In this document: piece by piece, positions 1-11,666 of the stretch
Numbering within the stretch: position 1 is the stretch's first letter
Layout: each line of letters opens with the position of its first letter
Assembly (NCBI GenBank): GCA_947396885.1
Contig: OX377204.1
Span: forward strand, 94,622,728-94,686,727
Direction of reading: 5' to 3'
Origin: Heligmosomoides polygyrus polygyrus
Lineage: Eukaryota; Nematoda; Chromadorea; Rhabditida; Heligmosomidae
Length of the DNA stretch: 64,000 nucleotides
Position numbers and translations under genes: made by a program
Notes under the pieces: model-generated
The model's database searches: none
What the model saw: only the letters and a program-made list of their open reading frames with translations
What the model was told of the DNA's origin: nothing

Positions 1-1167
1 GCAGTGGGGCTTCATGCCTGAGAGATCCACCACAGACGCCATCTTCATCGCTCGTCAGGTGATGGAGAAATATCGGGAGAAACGAAAACCCTGCTACCTG
101 GCATTCTTGGACCTGGAGAAGGCCTACGACAGGCTAGCTCGGGCCGTAATCTGGAATGCCCTTCGAGGGAGGGGTGTTCCGGAACGTCTGCTCACGGTCA
201 TAAGGGACATGTACGAGGAAAGCGGCGATACGAACTCCACACTAGGTGACAAGGAAAGTGGACATCACAGTGGGGGTACACCAAGGGTCGGCTCTGAGCC
301 CGTTCCTCTTCCTGCTGACGCTTGACTATATAGTGAACCACCTTGAGGAAGGCCCTCTCAGAACGATTCTCTACACGGACGACATCGCCCTAGTAGCCGA
401 CAACCAGGAGCAGCTGGAGGAGAAGGTGCAGCTGTGGCAGAGAGCCCTCACAGACAACGGCCTACGGCTGAACGTGAAGAAGACGACTTCATAGCTCTGA
501 GTAGTGCGCTGGATCGATCCTAGACTGCCAAGGGGAAACGATCGAGAAGGTAGAAGAATTCCGCTACCTCGGAAGTGACCTGTCCGAGGAAGGAAGTGTG
601 GACCAGGCGGTCAGGGGACGGATAAACGCAGCCTGACTCAAGTGGAGGGAGGCACCGTAGATGCTCCAGGACGCTCAAAGGCAAGCTCTATAGAACAGTT
701 GTGAGACCTGCCCTCCTCTACGGCAGTGAGTGCTGGGCCCTGGGTAAGGCGCAGGAGCGGCAACTGCACGCGGCGGAGATGAGGATGCTGAGGTGGGCAT
801 GTGGATGGACCCGTCGGGACAGAGTGCGAAGCGAGGATGTTAGGGCAGTGATGAAGACAGCCCCGATCCAGCTGAAGATGAGAGAGAAGCGCCTGAGGTG
901 GCACAGACACATCCTCAGAAGACCAGAGAATCATCCCATAAGGTTGGCCCTAGATGTCGAGGCACCCGGAAAGCGTCCGAGAGGAGCCCCAAGGAAAAGA
1001 TGCAAGGACGTCATCAAGAGAGATCTCGCCGAAGTCGGCACCACGGCAGATGACGCCCTTGATAGGACGAGGTGGCGACAGATCACAAGAACAGCGAACC
1101 CTGCGACTGCGCGGGACTAAACGCTCAGTGGAAGAAGAAGAAGAAGAAGAAGAAGAAGAAGAAGAAG
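1..1167 (+). mobile_element. RTE-clade LINE, 3' portion, decayed
   Basis: Reverse transcriptase motifs run through the interval in shifting frames: a palm segment with AFLDLEKAYDR (14-250), then VGVHQGSALSP and a YTDD catalytic box (246-494; canonical YADD or FADD), then the RTE C-terminal region with GSECWALGK, RMLRWACGWTRRDRVR and GKRPRGAPRKR, closing NPATARD and stop at 1118-1120. At least two frame changes and internal stops make it non-functional. It ends in a (GAA)n tail at 1131-1167, the simple-repeat 3' end typical of RTE elements. The 5' part lies outside the window. Confidence 0.9.
1131..1167 (+). repeat. (GAA)n microsatellite tail
   Basis: Uninterrupted GAA/AAG triplets directly after the RTE stop codon; this is the element's 3' tail. 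Confidence 0.9.
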
Positions 1168-1169
1168 GT

Positions 1170-1796
1170 CTATCCCACGGCCATAGAATTATTGTGCTTT
1201 CAAAGCCAGGAATCTTTGGAGGTGCACTTCAATCCGATCCACATTAATAAATCGTCTTCCAGTCAAAAAGTACTGCACCAAACTAAAGATGTGGTAGTCA
1301 CTTGGCGCAAGGTCTGGGCTGTAAGGTGGATGAGTTTGACACACTCCCACTCAAGGTTTTCTATTTTTTGAAGCCTCCGATTCACGGCGTGTTCTCCGTT
1401 TGGTGGTGTCAAGAAGGTGTTATTTTCTGGGAGCTCACCAAGAACGGTTCCAGCATTAATGCTGAAATCTAGTCCTCCATAACCTGGCCGCGCGCAGGCT
1501 GAACTGTGCTAGAATCGGTTCAGACAGATTTTCAGGAGCGGAATTATCTTCCAGCAAGATGACGCCAGATCACACGTCGCGAATCGGAAACTTCTAATAA
1601 TCGAAGACCTTGGCTGGTAGCTTCTAACTCAGCCACCTTACAGCCCAGGGTGTGCGCTAAGTGACTAGCACCTTGATAGCTCGCTGCAGCACTTCTTGGT
1701 TGGAGGACGATGTATTAATGTGGACCATGTCTAAATGCACCTCCAAGGATTCTTGGCTTCAAAAGCACAAGAATTCTACAGCTGTGGGATGGGCCA
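1170..1796. mobile_element. Fold-back element, about 630 bp
   Basis: The left part (ATTAATAAATCGTCTTCCA near 1245, AAGCCAGGAATC near 1203) returns inverted on the right (GAGGACGATGTATTAATG near 1702, GATTCTTGGCTTC near 1748). The internal AAGGTCTGGGCTGTAAGGTGG (1308) pairs with CCACCTTACAGCCCAG (1633). There is no ORF of note. It abuts the LINE tail. Confidence 0.7.
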
Positions 1797-2002
1797 GGTA
1801 GCTGATGAATGGGAAGCGGTTTCGAGTTCCAACAGATCTTACTTTGGTTGAAAACTGTTATTTGTTATTTGTTTATGAACACTTTTGCTAAAGGCGCTTG
1901 AGAGTCCACGAAATTAGTTGCCAACCTAATATTTTCCTTCTTCCTATAAAAATAACTTTATAGGGTTTCAAACAGTGTAATCGCCTTTATGGGAAAGGTT
2001 AA

Positions 2003-4285
2003 TTTATTTGTTTTATTTATTTATTACAAGGCACGGATAACAATCACATGCGGTAAGATTCTAGCAATAACATATAACAAGCAAAAAATAAGCCTAACGA
2101 AACCTTAGTGCAATTAAACGTTTAAAAGAGGATAGAGACATACTAACGATGTTCTCGTTCTCAGAAAGCAAGATGTTGAGCTCTCTGACGCTCCTGTGAA
2201 TGAGGAAACTTGACCTTACTTTTGACCTTGGAAGTGGCAGGTAGAGTCGGAGATGCCCTCTTCTGTCAGTTGTCAAAGGGGTGCCAAAAAATCCAACTGG
2301 GCCAATGGAAAGCCTTCCTGTCAGAACTTTGAACAACATGACTAAATCTGTTCGCTTTCGTCTAGTCTCAAGGCTAGACAACCCGAGCATTTTGGCCCTG
2401 TCAGACCCACTCGGAATATTGTCGTAATTTAGACCACAACACTTTAGAAAAAGCTTACGGGTAAGGTATTCTGAACACTTTCAAGGAGTTTTATGTCCTT
2501 CTTTTGACAGGGACTGAAAACTGAGACACCACATTCTACAATGGGCCTTACGTAAGATTTGTAGGCTCTCACAAAAGAAGGTTGATCTTTGGTTATCAAT
2601 ACCTTAAACAAGTTATAAATTCGGTAGTTAGCCTTCTTAACAAGTGCTTTATAACGATGCTCAAAGTTTAGGTTACTCGAGAAATGGAACCCTAAATCTC
2701 GTGCGCTTGTAAGTTGCTCCAAAATTGACCCGTTGAGTGTGTATGTTGGACGGTGACTTTGAGATTTAGATTGAATCACGAGCCAATGCGTTTTTTCAGC
2801 CGAAAGGGGTAGTTCCCAGGTGCTTGCCCAATTCTCTACAAAATTTATAGCCGCTTGGAGATCACAGGAGCTTTCTTGATTGTCGACTTCTCTATAAACC
2901 TTTATATCATCCGCGTACATTTTACAGGAGACTCCAAACCTTTGAACTGAATCAGGAATCTCATACGTATATGTCGTGCCCCGGGTGAGTCCGCTACATC
3001 GGTGGTGGAACTCATGCGGCCCTCAACCCGGGGCCACGTGTGAGGCACAACCGGTGTCGAGGTCTTACCTAGCGCGCCAGCTCTTACCTAACCTGCCACG
3101 TGAGGGTGTGGCCCTTATTGCCCCGACTTAGCACACCTCATACCAATGCGGATGTTATTTAGGACCTTTCCCGGGACTGCACCTGCGCTGGCCCCCGACG
3201 ACTCTCGCCCATCTTCACATCACTCGCGTGATACAATTGAACCAGCCGACCTTCTGCAGTATTGCCACTGCGCTCAGAATAAACCTTCCCCCGCTCTCGA
3301 GTTACATGACAGTGCGCATCAGACATCATACTTCATATCAACCCAACATACAGACAATACATATCAATATGGAACACAATGCCTACGAGTCAAGGCTGAG
3401 CCCCGCCAGCTTACCTACGGGTCAGCCCCAAGCGCAAGCCGCAGATCCTTCCTCGCTCCTACCCTGGAGCCTGCGCTCACGAGGGCGGTGGCTCGGTCGG
3501 TCTCTGCGGTTACCTCTGTAGTCGACACTGCGCGTCCTGCCCTGGTCGTCCTGGAGTCCTGTGCGGCCTGTCGAGTCGAGTCCTGATGGTGTGGACACTG
3601 CGCTGACGATGGAGTGCCGGAGCGGAGAGTGGACCGACCGCTTGGAGCGACGACGAAGCCGAAGACTGCCGGTGCGCGCGGGAAGGCGTTCATAGTGCGT
3701 CGCGGCGTGTGCGCGCGACCGTGTACCCTGCGCGGCGGGACCAGTGCACCTCCAAGCGTGTGTGCCCTTGAAGAGTCGTGATGGAGCGTGGCGAACGTCA
3801 CGACAGTATACAAAAGAAAAAGTAAAGGCGATAGTACTCCACCCTGTGGAACACCACTGGGGACAGAATAAACCGATGAATACTCTCCTCCTACTCTGAC
3901 TTGATAGGTTCTGCCCGTAAGAAAACTCCTTTTCCACTCTACAATCATAGGATGTATGCCTACCCTTCCCATCTTGTACAATAATTCTTCTGTAGGAACC
4001 TTGTCGAAGGCTTTTGAAAAGTCAAAAAAAATACAATATCTGTGCGTTTTCTACGGTCCATAGATTTAGTCCACTCGTTTAGAGCAGAAAGAACAGCTGT
4101 TTCCACCGAGCGTTGTTTCAAAAAACCAAACTGGTCCTTAGAGATGATGTTATGCTCTTCAATATGATCCAGCATGTGTTTCTTTACAATCTTTTCAAAA
4201 GCTCTAACGAATACAGAGGTTATACTGACAGGCCGGTAATTACCCGGTTGATTGAATGGTGGCTTTTTGCGAATTGGCATAATAA
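2003..4285 (-). mobile_element. CR1/Jockey-like LINE, 5'-truncated, split by a solo LTR
   Basis: Reading the minus strand from 4285 gives NYRPVSITSVFVRAFEKI and KDQFGFLKQRS (RT domain start), then SGVPQGGVLSPLLFLLY (to about 3806). After the inserted LTR come MYADDIKVY (catalytic YADD box, 2920), the thumb and connection region (SAEKTHWLVI, YVRPIVECGVSVFSPC) and a C-terminal tail to 2094. The endonuclease half is absent. An A/T-rich tail made of AAATA units ends near 2003. Frameshifts near 3970 and 2440 also inactivate it. Confidence 0.85.
2972..3805. mobile_element. Solo LTR, 834 bp, with 5-bp target duplication
   Basis: The segment starts TGTCGTG and ends CACGACA, giving TG...CA termini with a 7-bp inverted repeat. 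It is flanked by identical 5-bp GTATA copies at 2967-2971 and 3806-3810. It interrupts the CR1-like reverse transcriptase exactly between LLFLLY and the region before MYADD. No gag or pol ORF lies inside, so recombination between the two LTRs of a full element is the likely origin. An AATAAA is present near 3281. Confidence 0.82.
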
Positions 4286-4938
4286 TAATTAATTATAAAT
4301 TCTCCAAGAAAATGGCAGTGAATTCTTCTGTGAACAAAATTTCGACCTTCTTAATGGGTGTCTGGTTTAATGTGGAACACGATCGCTTTGCTTTAGAAGA
4401 CGATCGATTTGATTCCAAAAGTGTGCAACTTATTTTGAAAAGTGTTCACCATGATGTGGCAACTTCGGATGAGAAACTACCCTATCAATCGAAAACAACG
4501 TAGCTACCTGAAGCGTGGCTGGCCCAACTTTCAGGTCCATACACTTGTTCAACAAACTCAGTTTATAAAAGGCGTGAAATCCGCTACGGAGGAATTGCGT
4601 GATAGTATCACTTACACCATCAATCGCACGAATCAGACGAGTGCATGGCGCATCTTCCAGTGGAAGCCATCGCGCAAACAGTTTTTTTTTTTGAATTTGA
4701 AGGAGCCTAAGAGCATTTCTTCACGTAGTCTACGGTGTTGTGATACGGATTAAAATTTGATGGTCGAATGCTTATGGCAAAATTTCTCTATGCAATGCTA
4801 TTTTCTGTTTTCTGACTAATTTCGGTAATTTTCCCAGAAAACAGAAAAAATTTCCCCAAAATGGCCAGAAAATCAGAAAACATGAATTCCGCCCACCTCT
4901 GATCAGCAGACGCTCAGAAGCCATTAATTGTAAAATGA
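4286..4938. other. Unassigned A/T-rich stretch
   Basis: No gene is seen. It holds degenerate pieces of the GTGGAA...GAAGA fold-back family (4371-4450), one copy of the GTGCATGGCGCAT motif (4641-4653), a T10 run at 4683 and self-similar TTCTGTTTTCTG/CAGAAAACAGAAAA sequence near 4803-4846. Confidence 0.4.
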
Positions 4939-5108
4939 GGTCTTAAAGGAATTCCATTACATTGCACGAATGCCATTACACGGCCTGTCGTAAATTTGCG
5001 CGTGGCTAGTGCAGTTTGCTGTCTGCGCCCTCCTAGTTTAGAGATCGAGCGTCGATGTTCACGTTGCCACGCTCGATCGATGTCTTGTACTTCCGCGACG
5101 GCCGCCAA

Positions 5109-5175
5109 GCGCGTAGTGGTGCAGTGGAAGTGGCGTCGCCTCTGCGAGGGAGGTCGGGGGTTCGGTTCTCGTGCG
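5109..5175 (+). repeat. tRNA-like (SINE-head) sequence
   Basis: An A-box-like AGTGGTGCAGTGG and a B-box GGGTTCGGTTCTC are spaced as in a tRNA-derived pol III promoter. The acceptor arms do not pair convincingly, so it is not a functional tRNA gene. Confidence 0.55.
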
Positions 5176-5415
5176 TGGTTTTTCACTTGCATTTAAGCTG
5201 GATACTTGAGATCTAAGCTTTGGCGTGTGAGCAAATTTGAGGCATTTTTTGCGCATTTTTTTCAGCCGTAAGCGCTTCGCCGCTCGAAGAGCGCAGAATC
5301 CGGCTAGGGAGGGGACTCCAGGGCGCTCAGAACCCAGCCGCGGACTCCCCGTGGGCGACGAAAGCAGTTTCCACACGAGCGGCTTGGATGGCACACACCC
5401 TGGAGCCATTTCCCT

Positions 5416-5640
5416 AGCCGAATTATGGAGACAAGTGATGTGTGATGCTTCGCTTCGATTCATCTAGGTTCAGTTCGAAACTCAAGCCCTCTTAGGAAGT
5501 CGAATTCTGGAGGCAAATGATGTGTGAAGCTCCGTTTCCACTCCTCTAGGCTCAATTCGAAACTAAAACCCACGTAGCTAGCCGAATTCTGGACACAAGT
5601 GATGTGTGTAGCTCCGTTTTCACTCATCTAAGCTCACTTC
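5416..5640. repeat. Tandem repeat, three units of about 78-81 bp
   Basis: Units start with (T)AGCCGAATT.TGGA..CAAGTGATGTGTG near 5418, 5496 and 5577 and continue with CATCTAGGTTCAGTTCGAAACT-type sequence. Confidence 0.75.
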
Positions 5641-5939
5641 TTAACCAACTAGACAAGTGAGTGATGAGGCGTGAGGGAAAAAGAGACGACGGTGTGTGGT
5701 GCAATCGCACTGCACCACACACCCAAATTCACGACAGGCCGTGTAATGGCATTGGTGCAATGTAATGGAATTCGGTCTTAAAGTTGTTCTGCGTCTCCAT
5801 CCTGGAGTAGAGTGCATGGCGCATTCCATAGGGAAAGGTCAACGTCGAGCGCTTTCCTTTGTATGGCTGCCTGGACAAGTGGGATTTCGTAGTGCCTCAG
5901 TACCTGTTGTACTATTATAGCTCTGACCCAGCTCCACAA

Positions 5940-6390
5940 CGATGCACAGCGTCTTCGACCGCGCGGACGAGTTACCCCGCGCGCGGGGCGGGGATGATCC
6001 GGCCGCGCGCGGCGCCCGTGCGCGACGAGATCCACGCCGTGCGCGACGGTCATCCTCCTCCGTCTCCCCTCCATGCCTCGTCATGGCGCCGGCTTCTCTC
6101 CCCGTGTGTGTGCGTTCCTCCCCGTGTGTCGGGGCGCTGAGTCGTGGCGGCCGTCCCCGTCCCCCTCGCCTATCGTTCATCTCGTCCTCCTCCTCGCCCC
6201 GTGCGGTCTCTCGTCGCTCGTCGCCCCGCCCGATAATAGTGCGGTGAGAGAAGGAAGAGAATAGGGAAAGAAGGAGAGAGAGGGAGGAACCGAGCGCCCC
6301 ATCGGCATCGATCGTCGGTCGTGCCGCCGTCCGTCGCCGTGTCTCCTACCTGTATCCGTACAGAGCACTCCACTCCACTCCACTCACATG
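5940..6390. other. GC-rich island, possible promoter or 5' UTR region
   Basis: The composition is strongly C/G-rich with CCTCCTCC and CGTGCGC runs, a purine-rich GAGAGAAGGAAGAG block (6246-6290) and (CACTC)n near 6367-6386. Several ORFs are open on both strands because of the composition; none looks conserved. It could be the 5' region of a gene, but no exon can be proved. Confidence 0.3.
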
Positions 6391-7076
6391 AGAGGTTCGT
6401 CCGTTGTTTGTCATCATTTCTGCTTTTACGGCTGCTTCTCACCGACTGGCCTGCCAGCCATCGTTTCCCTATTCCCAGACGTCCAGCTGTTTCCCCGAAC
6501 GAGGTTTCTATCGTGGATTTCCTTCCAAATAGCAGGAAAAGCGCCGTAACTCAGGTGTTTCCTGCCATTTATAGACGGGAAGTGGGTCCAGCTGCCATTA
6601 GACCACCGTTTAAGCCTCGAGAGCCTTACCTCATCAGTTTCCTTACACGATATTTCCTTCGTCATCGTCCTCTCGACCATATTCACAGCACCTTTTCGTT
6701 ATTCTCCAAAGGAATCGCCAAATGTTTGCTCATTTAGTAGAATAAAGCGCTGTTTGATGTATGACTAAGCGTTTTCGGCGAGGAAAAAACCATTTTAAAA
6801 ACACTCGCTGATACACCTGCAACCGAAAAAACTCGTACGAGTTGTACACCGTAATTTCGAAGTGAAATTCAGGGAAATCGTTGCGGGACCACGCAGTTGT
6901 TTACCTCTGTCCTCGCCAATCCTGCGTATTGAGCTGCTTCTTTGTCACCTATTCTTCATTCTATTTTCTGCTCCCCATCACTGGCAGAACTGAAGAAAAA
7001 GTTGCAGATATCGTGACGACTGACTAGGACAAGGATGAACGGCGCTATTATACCTTCGGGACTCCAGAGGTCGAGG
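6391..7076. other. Unassigned stretch
   Basis: No gene is seen. It contains one copy of the ATCGTTGCGGGACCACG motif (6879-6895) shared with repeats up to 14.4 kb. Confidence 0.35.
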
Positions 7077-7470
7077 ATAGGTCGAAAAAAATTTTCGCCC
7101 AAACTTCGCCTAGGGAGGTTATTCGGTGTGCTGATCGTGAATCTGACGTCCGTTTTTCGTTTTACGCAGGAGTACGGTAGGTTACGGTAGGTACCGGTGA
7201 CTAAGATATGGTCACCAATTTCGCCCTCCAAGGAACGCTTTAAAATATCTGAAAAAGCTATCTTTCATGCGATCGCTACGGGACCGTTTGCATCCAGTGG
7301 CACTATCGTAGCGCCCCAGATAATCCCTGTAGCCGAGGTTTGAGCGAAAGCGGTGGCCATATCTTAAGACTAGTCAGCGGTACCTACCGTAACCTACAGT
7401 ACTCCAGTGTAATAACAAAAACAGATGTTACATTCGTGATCAGCACCCTAAATAACCGCCTAGACGGAGT
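7077..7470. mobile_element. Inverted-repeat element (TACGGTAGGTTACGGTAGG family)
   Basis: The left arm (7077-7215) has TTTTCGCCCAAACTTCG, GTGCTGATCGTGAATCTGACG and TACGGTAGGTTACGGTAGG. The right arm (7310-7470) carries the degenerate reverse complements GTACCTACCGTAACCTACAG and CGTGATCAGCACC. Related copies occur at 11667-12128 and in part at 32160-32245. Confidence 0.7.
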
Positions 7471-7536
7471 TTGGACACTCCTCGTTAAACGTACACAAGC
7501 AAAAAACTGAGGGGAAGTTGTCCTAGTACCAGAGCT

Positions 7537-7612
7537 CGGTTGGTCCCCAAACGAATGACGTGTTAGAGACCTCTAACGCGCTCTAACACGTCATTCGTTT
7601 GGGGACCAACCG
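7537..7612. repeat. Perfect 32-bp hairpin
   Basis: Arms 7537-7568 and 7581-7612 are exact reverse complements, with a 12-nt loop (ACCTCTAACGCG). The arms begin CGGTTGGTCCCCAAACG. Confidence 0.95.
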
Positions 7613-8539
7613 AGGACAGGACAAAGTCAATTGAAGATATCGCTAGATTGTTCAGTTCCTAGCGTTCAAAGTTGGCGCTATCCGTAAGCCAGAGAATACA
7701 TAGCTATCGCAGTACTGAGTGGTTAGTGATCCGGTTCGATAGTGTTGTCAGGTTGATAATTACGGAGATTGGACATAAGTGATTATAGGAACACAACACC
7801 CTAACCTAACCTACGAGAGGTAGCATTATACAATCTCCTTGTCTGAAGGGACAAACAGCGTGCTTAAATTAGTTTTTCTAGCGATTATCGTTCCTCAAAG
7901 TTGATTATAGCGGTCTGTGCACTCTTAAGAATATTGAGACGATTTGCGTCCAAGTCAGTTTTATCTGTTTTCGCATATCTGTCGCCCATCTCGTTCTTTC
8001 AGGTGCAACAACCACCAGCTTTGAGGAGGTGAAGATCGATTGGGAGTTTGTTGAGCGGTTGAGGCCCCATGAAGTGATACTCGAAGAGCGCAGAAGCCAG
8101 CTCCGAACCCCCCTGCGCGATGTGAGCAGTTTCCACACGAGCAGCTTGGCTGCACCACACCCTGGAGTCCCTTCCCTTGCCTGCTCCGAACCCCTCCCAC
8201 CCTTGAGCGACAAGAGGTTCGCTCGTGTAATGCTTGCATTGAAGGATTTCGCGCCCCATCGCCAACGCCGTGGTGGCCTGTTTGAATTTTTACCTTTCGC
8301 GCCCGAACAACTCGTCCGAAAACTCGTCCGCAGTTTTTTGCTTGTGTGCGTTTAACGGCGAGTAGTTTGGACGAATTTTTTTCGACCTCTGAAGTCCCGA
8401 AAGTACAATAGTGCCGGATGAACAACTGCATAGTTCCGCAACGATTTTCCTGATTTTTACTTCGAAATTACGGTGAGAACTTGAACGGGTTCTTTTCCCG
8501 TTGTAAGTGTATCAAACAGTCTTAGAAATACTCGCATCT

Positions 8540-9993
8540 AAAGCGACATGGTAGTGACGAGTTTTCCGGGGCGAGTTGGACGAGTTTTCGCACAGTATGC
8601 AGGCGATCGTTGCGGGACCCAAGTACCCCAATCAATCATCAAGGAACCAACGGGCGAGCGTAAGCTTCTGTACTCAGCAGGAATCTATGGAAGTTGAATT
8701 GAAAAGGAGGGGAAGGCTAGGAATGAGCAGTAACTACAATCATGGAGCTGGAAGGAATAGAAAACCCTGAATTCCCTAAAAATGTTTGCAAACGTTTGCA
8801 CTGTTGGGATGGGCATGAGCTTCTGTTTTCGCTCCCACTAGAGAATTGACTATGGCTCACAAGTTATACTTGTTTTGAAGAACTGATCCATACACCTGTT
8901 CACATTGTTCATTGATGGTGGAAATTCAATTTAAGCGGAGTTCTGCAGTAGATGTTGAACGATTTTCTTAGTCTGCTATAACGAACTATGCCGCTATGGT
9001 AGTTGTGGGGGGGGGGGGGAGGGGTCACCTTATAAAAAGTGTCACTTACACGAGCAAAAAGAAATGATGGCAAACCTATAATGAGGAAAACAAACAAACA
9101 ATGCTATAGCTATGTTCTATGCTCTTGATTTAAGCAGGGGAAGGGACTCCAGGATGTGGCTGGAGTGACGCACCCGTGTTAAAATTGCCTACATCCTGGA
9201 GCTCCTTCCATCGCCCAATACGGAAGCAGACAAAATACGGACCTGTAATCGAAAATAAGAGATAAGACTGCATTTACATTGGCTGTATGTAGCTACTCCA
9301 CTCCCGCACCCCACGGTATGCTATGGTGACCCTTCCCCTAACTACCAGATACCAATAGTTCTCTATTTTAAAGCAGAAATCTCAATTGCCTGAGGCTGCC
9401 CCACAACTTGGTCCCAAGCTTACAAGAGCAGCTGAAAATTAAATAGCTTATCTAAATAACAGTGGATTTGGTCTTTTGCGCTCCGAAGCAACGTTTGAAA
9501 CCTTCTGTGGCTAACGGTTTCCTTCTGCGCTGACATCACCCACAACGTTGTAGCCGCAAGGAACACTGCAGTAAAATCTTCTTCGTATTGGAATAAAACA
9601 TGCTGTAATCGTTTATTGATGGTTTTTTTCGTTTCCGTCTGCAAGTCCAAAAACAACAAAGGAACAAAAACAAAGGAACTTAAGAACGTCGGAAAATGGT
9701 TTTAGCAGAAGTGTCCTACCGCTTTTAATCCGCACTCAAAACTATTATCCTTCTCTTAGTGGAGCCTAAGGACCATAGGTACACTTCGTGTTACCTCCCG
9801 AGAGAAGGTCTTATATGTGTGTAAACCTTGTATTGTGTTCCCACCCTTGAGTCACGGAACAGTTCAGCCCGACGAGGTCTCGATTGGCTGCGACCGCGTG
9901 GCAGCCGCCAGTCGGTCCCGCAACGATCGCCTGCATACTGTGCGTAAACTCGTCCAACCCGCCCCGGAAAACTCGTCACTACCATGTCGCTTT
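8540..9993. mobile_element. Fold-back element, about 1.45 kb
   Basis: Left end AGCGACATGGTAGTGACGAG through GCGATCGTTGCGGGACC (8540-8620) is mirrored at 9909-9993 (GGTCCCGCAACGATCGC ... CTCGTCACTACCATGTCGCT). The interior has a G11 run near 9007, a CTCCAGGATG...CATCCTGGAG hairpin (9138-9200) and no recognisable gene. Confidence 0.75.
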
Positions 9994-10139
9994 AGGGCCT
10001 GTTCATACTTCGCGACAGCAGCGACAAGAGCGACGAGAGCGTAACGCGCGTGGCGTGCGCAGCGCGCGGAAGTATGAACAGGCGACAAGAGCGACAAAAG
10101 CGACAAGAGCGACTGGGGCGACGGACGTAGTGTGGTGTA
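9994..10139. mobile_element. MITE with GGGCCTGTTCATACTTCGC end and GCGACAAGA repeats
   Basis: It starts TTTAGGGCCTGTTCATACTT, has an inverted GAAGTATGAACAGG at 10069-10082 and then repeated GCGACAAGA units. It abuts the preceding fold-back. Confidence 0.65.
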
Positions 10140-10149
10140 CGTAATTGCA

Positions 10150-10660
10150 CAAATAGGGTCGGGGGGGGGGGGTCAGCTCCTAAAAAGTGTCCCCAACACA
10201 AAAACAAGAAGGCAAAACACACTGATATTAAAGAAAAGGAACAAACAATGCTATAGCTCTGTTCTATGCTCTCCTCCGCTGACGCGGAGGAGAGCACAGA
10301 TTTGGGCAGGGGAAGGAACTCCAGGGTGTGACTCGAGTGACGCGCCCGTGTTAAAATTGCCTGCATCCTTTAGTTCCCTCCCTTGCCCAATTCGGAAGCA
10401 GATAAAACTCGGATATGCAATCGAAACAAGGAGATAAAACTGCATCTACATGCGCTGTATGTAGTTACCCGTCGCGGCCGGCCATCGTGACCCGCCCCCC
10501 CCCCCCCCCCCCCCGGCCCTATTTGCGCCCTGGCACTCAAAAGAAACATAAAAGCACTCCTTACCTTTGTATGAAAAACGGCACAACAGGAATCGTTTCC
10601 TTCCAGCACTAGTGCGTCTTCCAGCAGTAGTGCGGCGTAATTACGTACACCACACTCCAT
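10150..10660. repeat. Degenerate repeat with poly-G and poly-C runs
   Basis: It contains a G11 run (10159), a palindrome CTCTCCTCCGC/GCGGAGGAGAG (10270-10295), the GGGCAGGGGAAGGAACTCCAG unit (10304) and a C18 run (10495-10514). It is partly the inverted counterpart of 9000-9330. No gene is seen. Confidence 0.5.
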
Positions 10661-10661
10661 T

Positions 10662-10870
10662 CGTCGCCCCAGTCGCTCCAGTCGCTCCCGGCGCCGGCGC
10701 GAAGTATGAACAGGCGACAAGAGCGACAAGAGCGACAAGAGCGACTGGAGCGACAGCTCCGGCGCACGAGTATGAACACTTTTCGGCGGCGCGCGCTCGG
10801 TTTTAATCGATATGCATGTTTTGCACGGGCGACGAGTCGCTCTTGTCGCGAAGTATGAACAGGCCCTAAG
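10662..10870. mobile_element. MITE, GCGACAAGA-rich
   Basis: Repeated GCGACAAGA units (10715-10745) lie between inverted GAAGTATGAACAGG copies; the right end is GAAGTATGAACAGGCCCTAA (10850-10869). Confidence 0.65.
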
Positions 10871-11666
10871 ACGCGAGTCTTAGAAATGAGCTCATTAGTG
10901 GAGTTAGTCATACTGACGCTTAAAACACTAATTCTACAACATCTAGCATTCTTGCCCTCATTGATGCGATTTTCGAGGTATATTCATTGATTGCTCATAG
11001 GTAAGCTACCGAGTTTCATCCCTTGTCATGAAAATAGTTAACCCGCTACTGAACCGCCAAGGGTAGCGACGAGTTGTCCGTCGACAATTGGACGAGTTCT
11101 CCCACAGTGCTCGGGGCGGTTGTTGCGGGACCACGTGACAGCACTGTCCTAGTCCAATCAATACGTGATGATGTTGAACGCTCCGTAATTATTTCTCCAA
11201 CGTTTCTTTTCTCCTCCACGTTTTTATGCTTGCCGGCCACTTTCTCCAAGTGTTTCGGGTCTGTTGATCGGAGAACATAATAAACACGAGGGAAATCAAC
11301 GAGGACCACAGAATATCGAGGTGACTCGAAAATTGGTAGAGGAGGTGCAGTTCCATGGATAACTTCGTCGGTTAGCTTAATAAGGTGGCTACTGAATCAG
11401 CATCAGCTATTTCCTCCTTGATTTTCCGCTCCGTTCAGCTTGTCGGGTGGCGTTAGGGAAAACTCGTCCGCATCGCTTGAATTTAGCGTTGAAAATCGTC
11501 CGTTCTTTTGCGTGTGTCTAACGATGAGTCTGTCTCCTTCCCTATTCTGCTTTTTTCAGTTTCTTCAATGCTCCGTGCTCGTCGTCGTTTTCTTTCGCGT
11601 CTATTATCGCATTCGGTCAGCAAACCCAGAAGATTTAAAGAAAATGGTAGTTGCAGTACACTCGCC

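Larger units (their letters stand above)
4939..5783. mobile_element. Terminal-inverted-repeat element with a tRNA-like unit inside
   Basis: Arms of about 58 bp (4939-4998 and 5724-5783) are near-perfect reverse complements around CATTACACGGCCTGTCGT. The interior contains a tRNA-like sequence on the + strand (5109-5175), a small palindrome with GGACTCCAGGG / CCCTGGAG (5313-5406) and a three-unit tandem repeat (5416-5640). No transposase is present, so it is non-autonomous. Confidence 0.75.

Noticed and set aside
3146..3937. ORFs of 97-188 codons on both strands
   Set aside because: They lie inside the solo LTR or run from the LINE into it; the residues are low-complexity Arg/Ser/Thr-rich.
5778..6442. 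Overlapping ORFs in the GC-rich island
   Set aside because: All six frames are open over parts because of composition. Arg/Pro/Ser-rich translations have no conserved motif.
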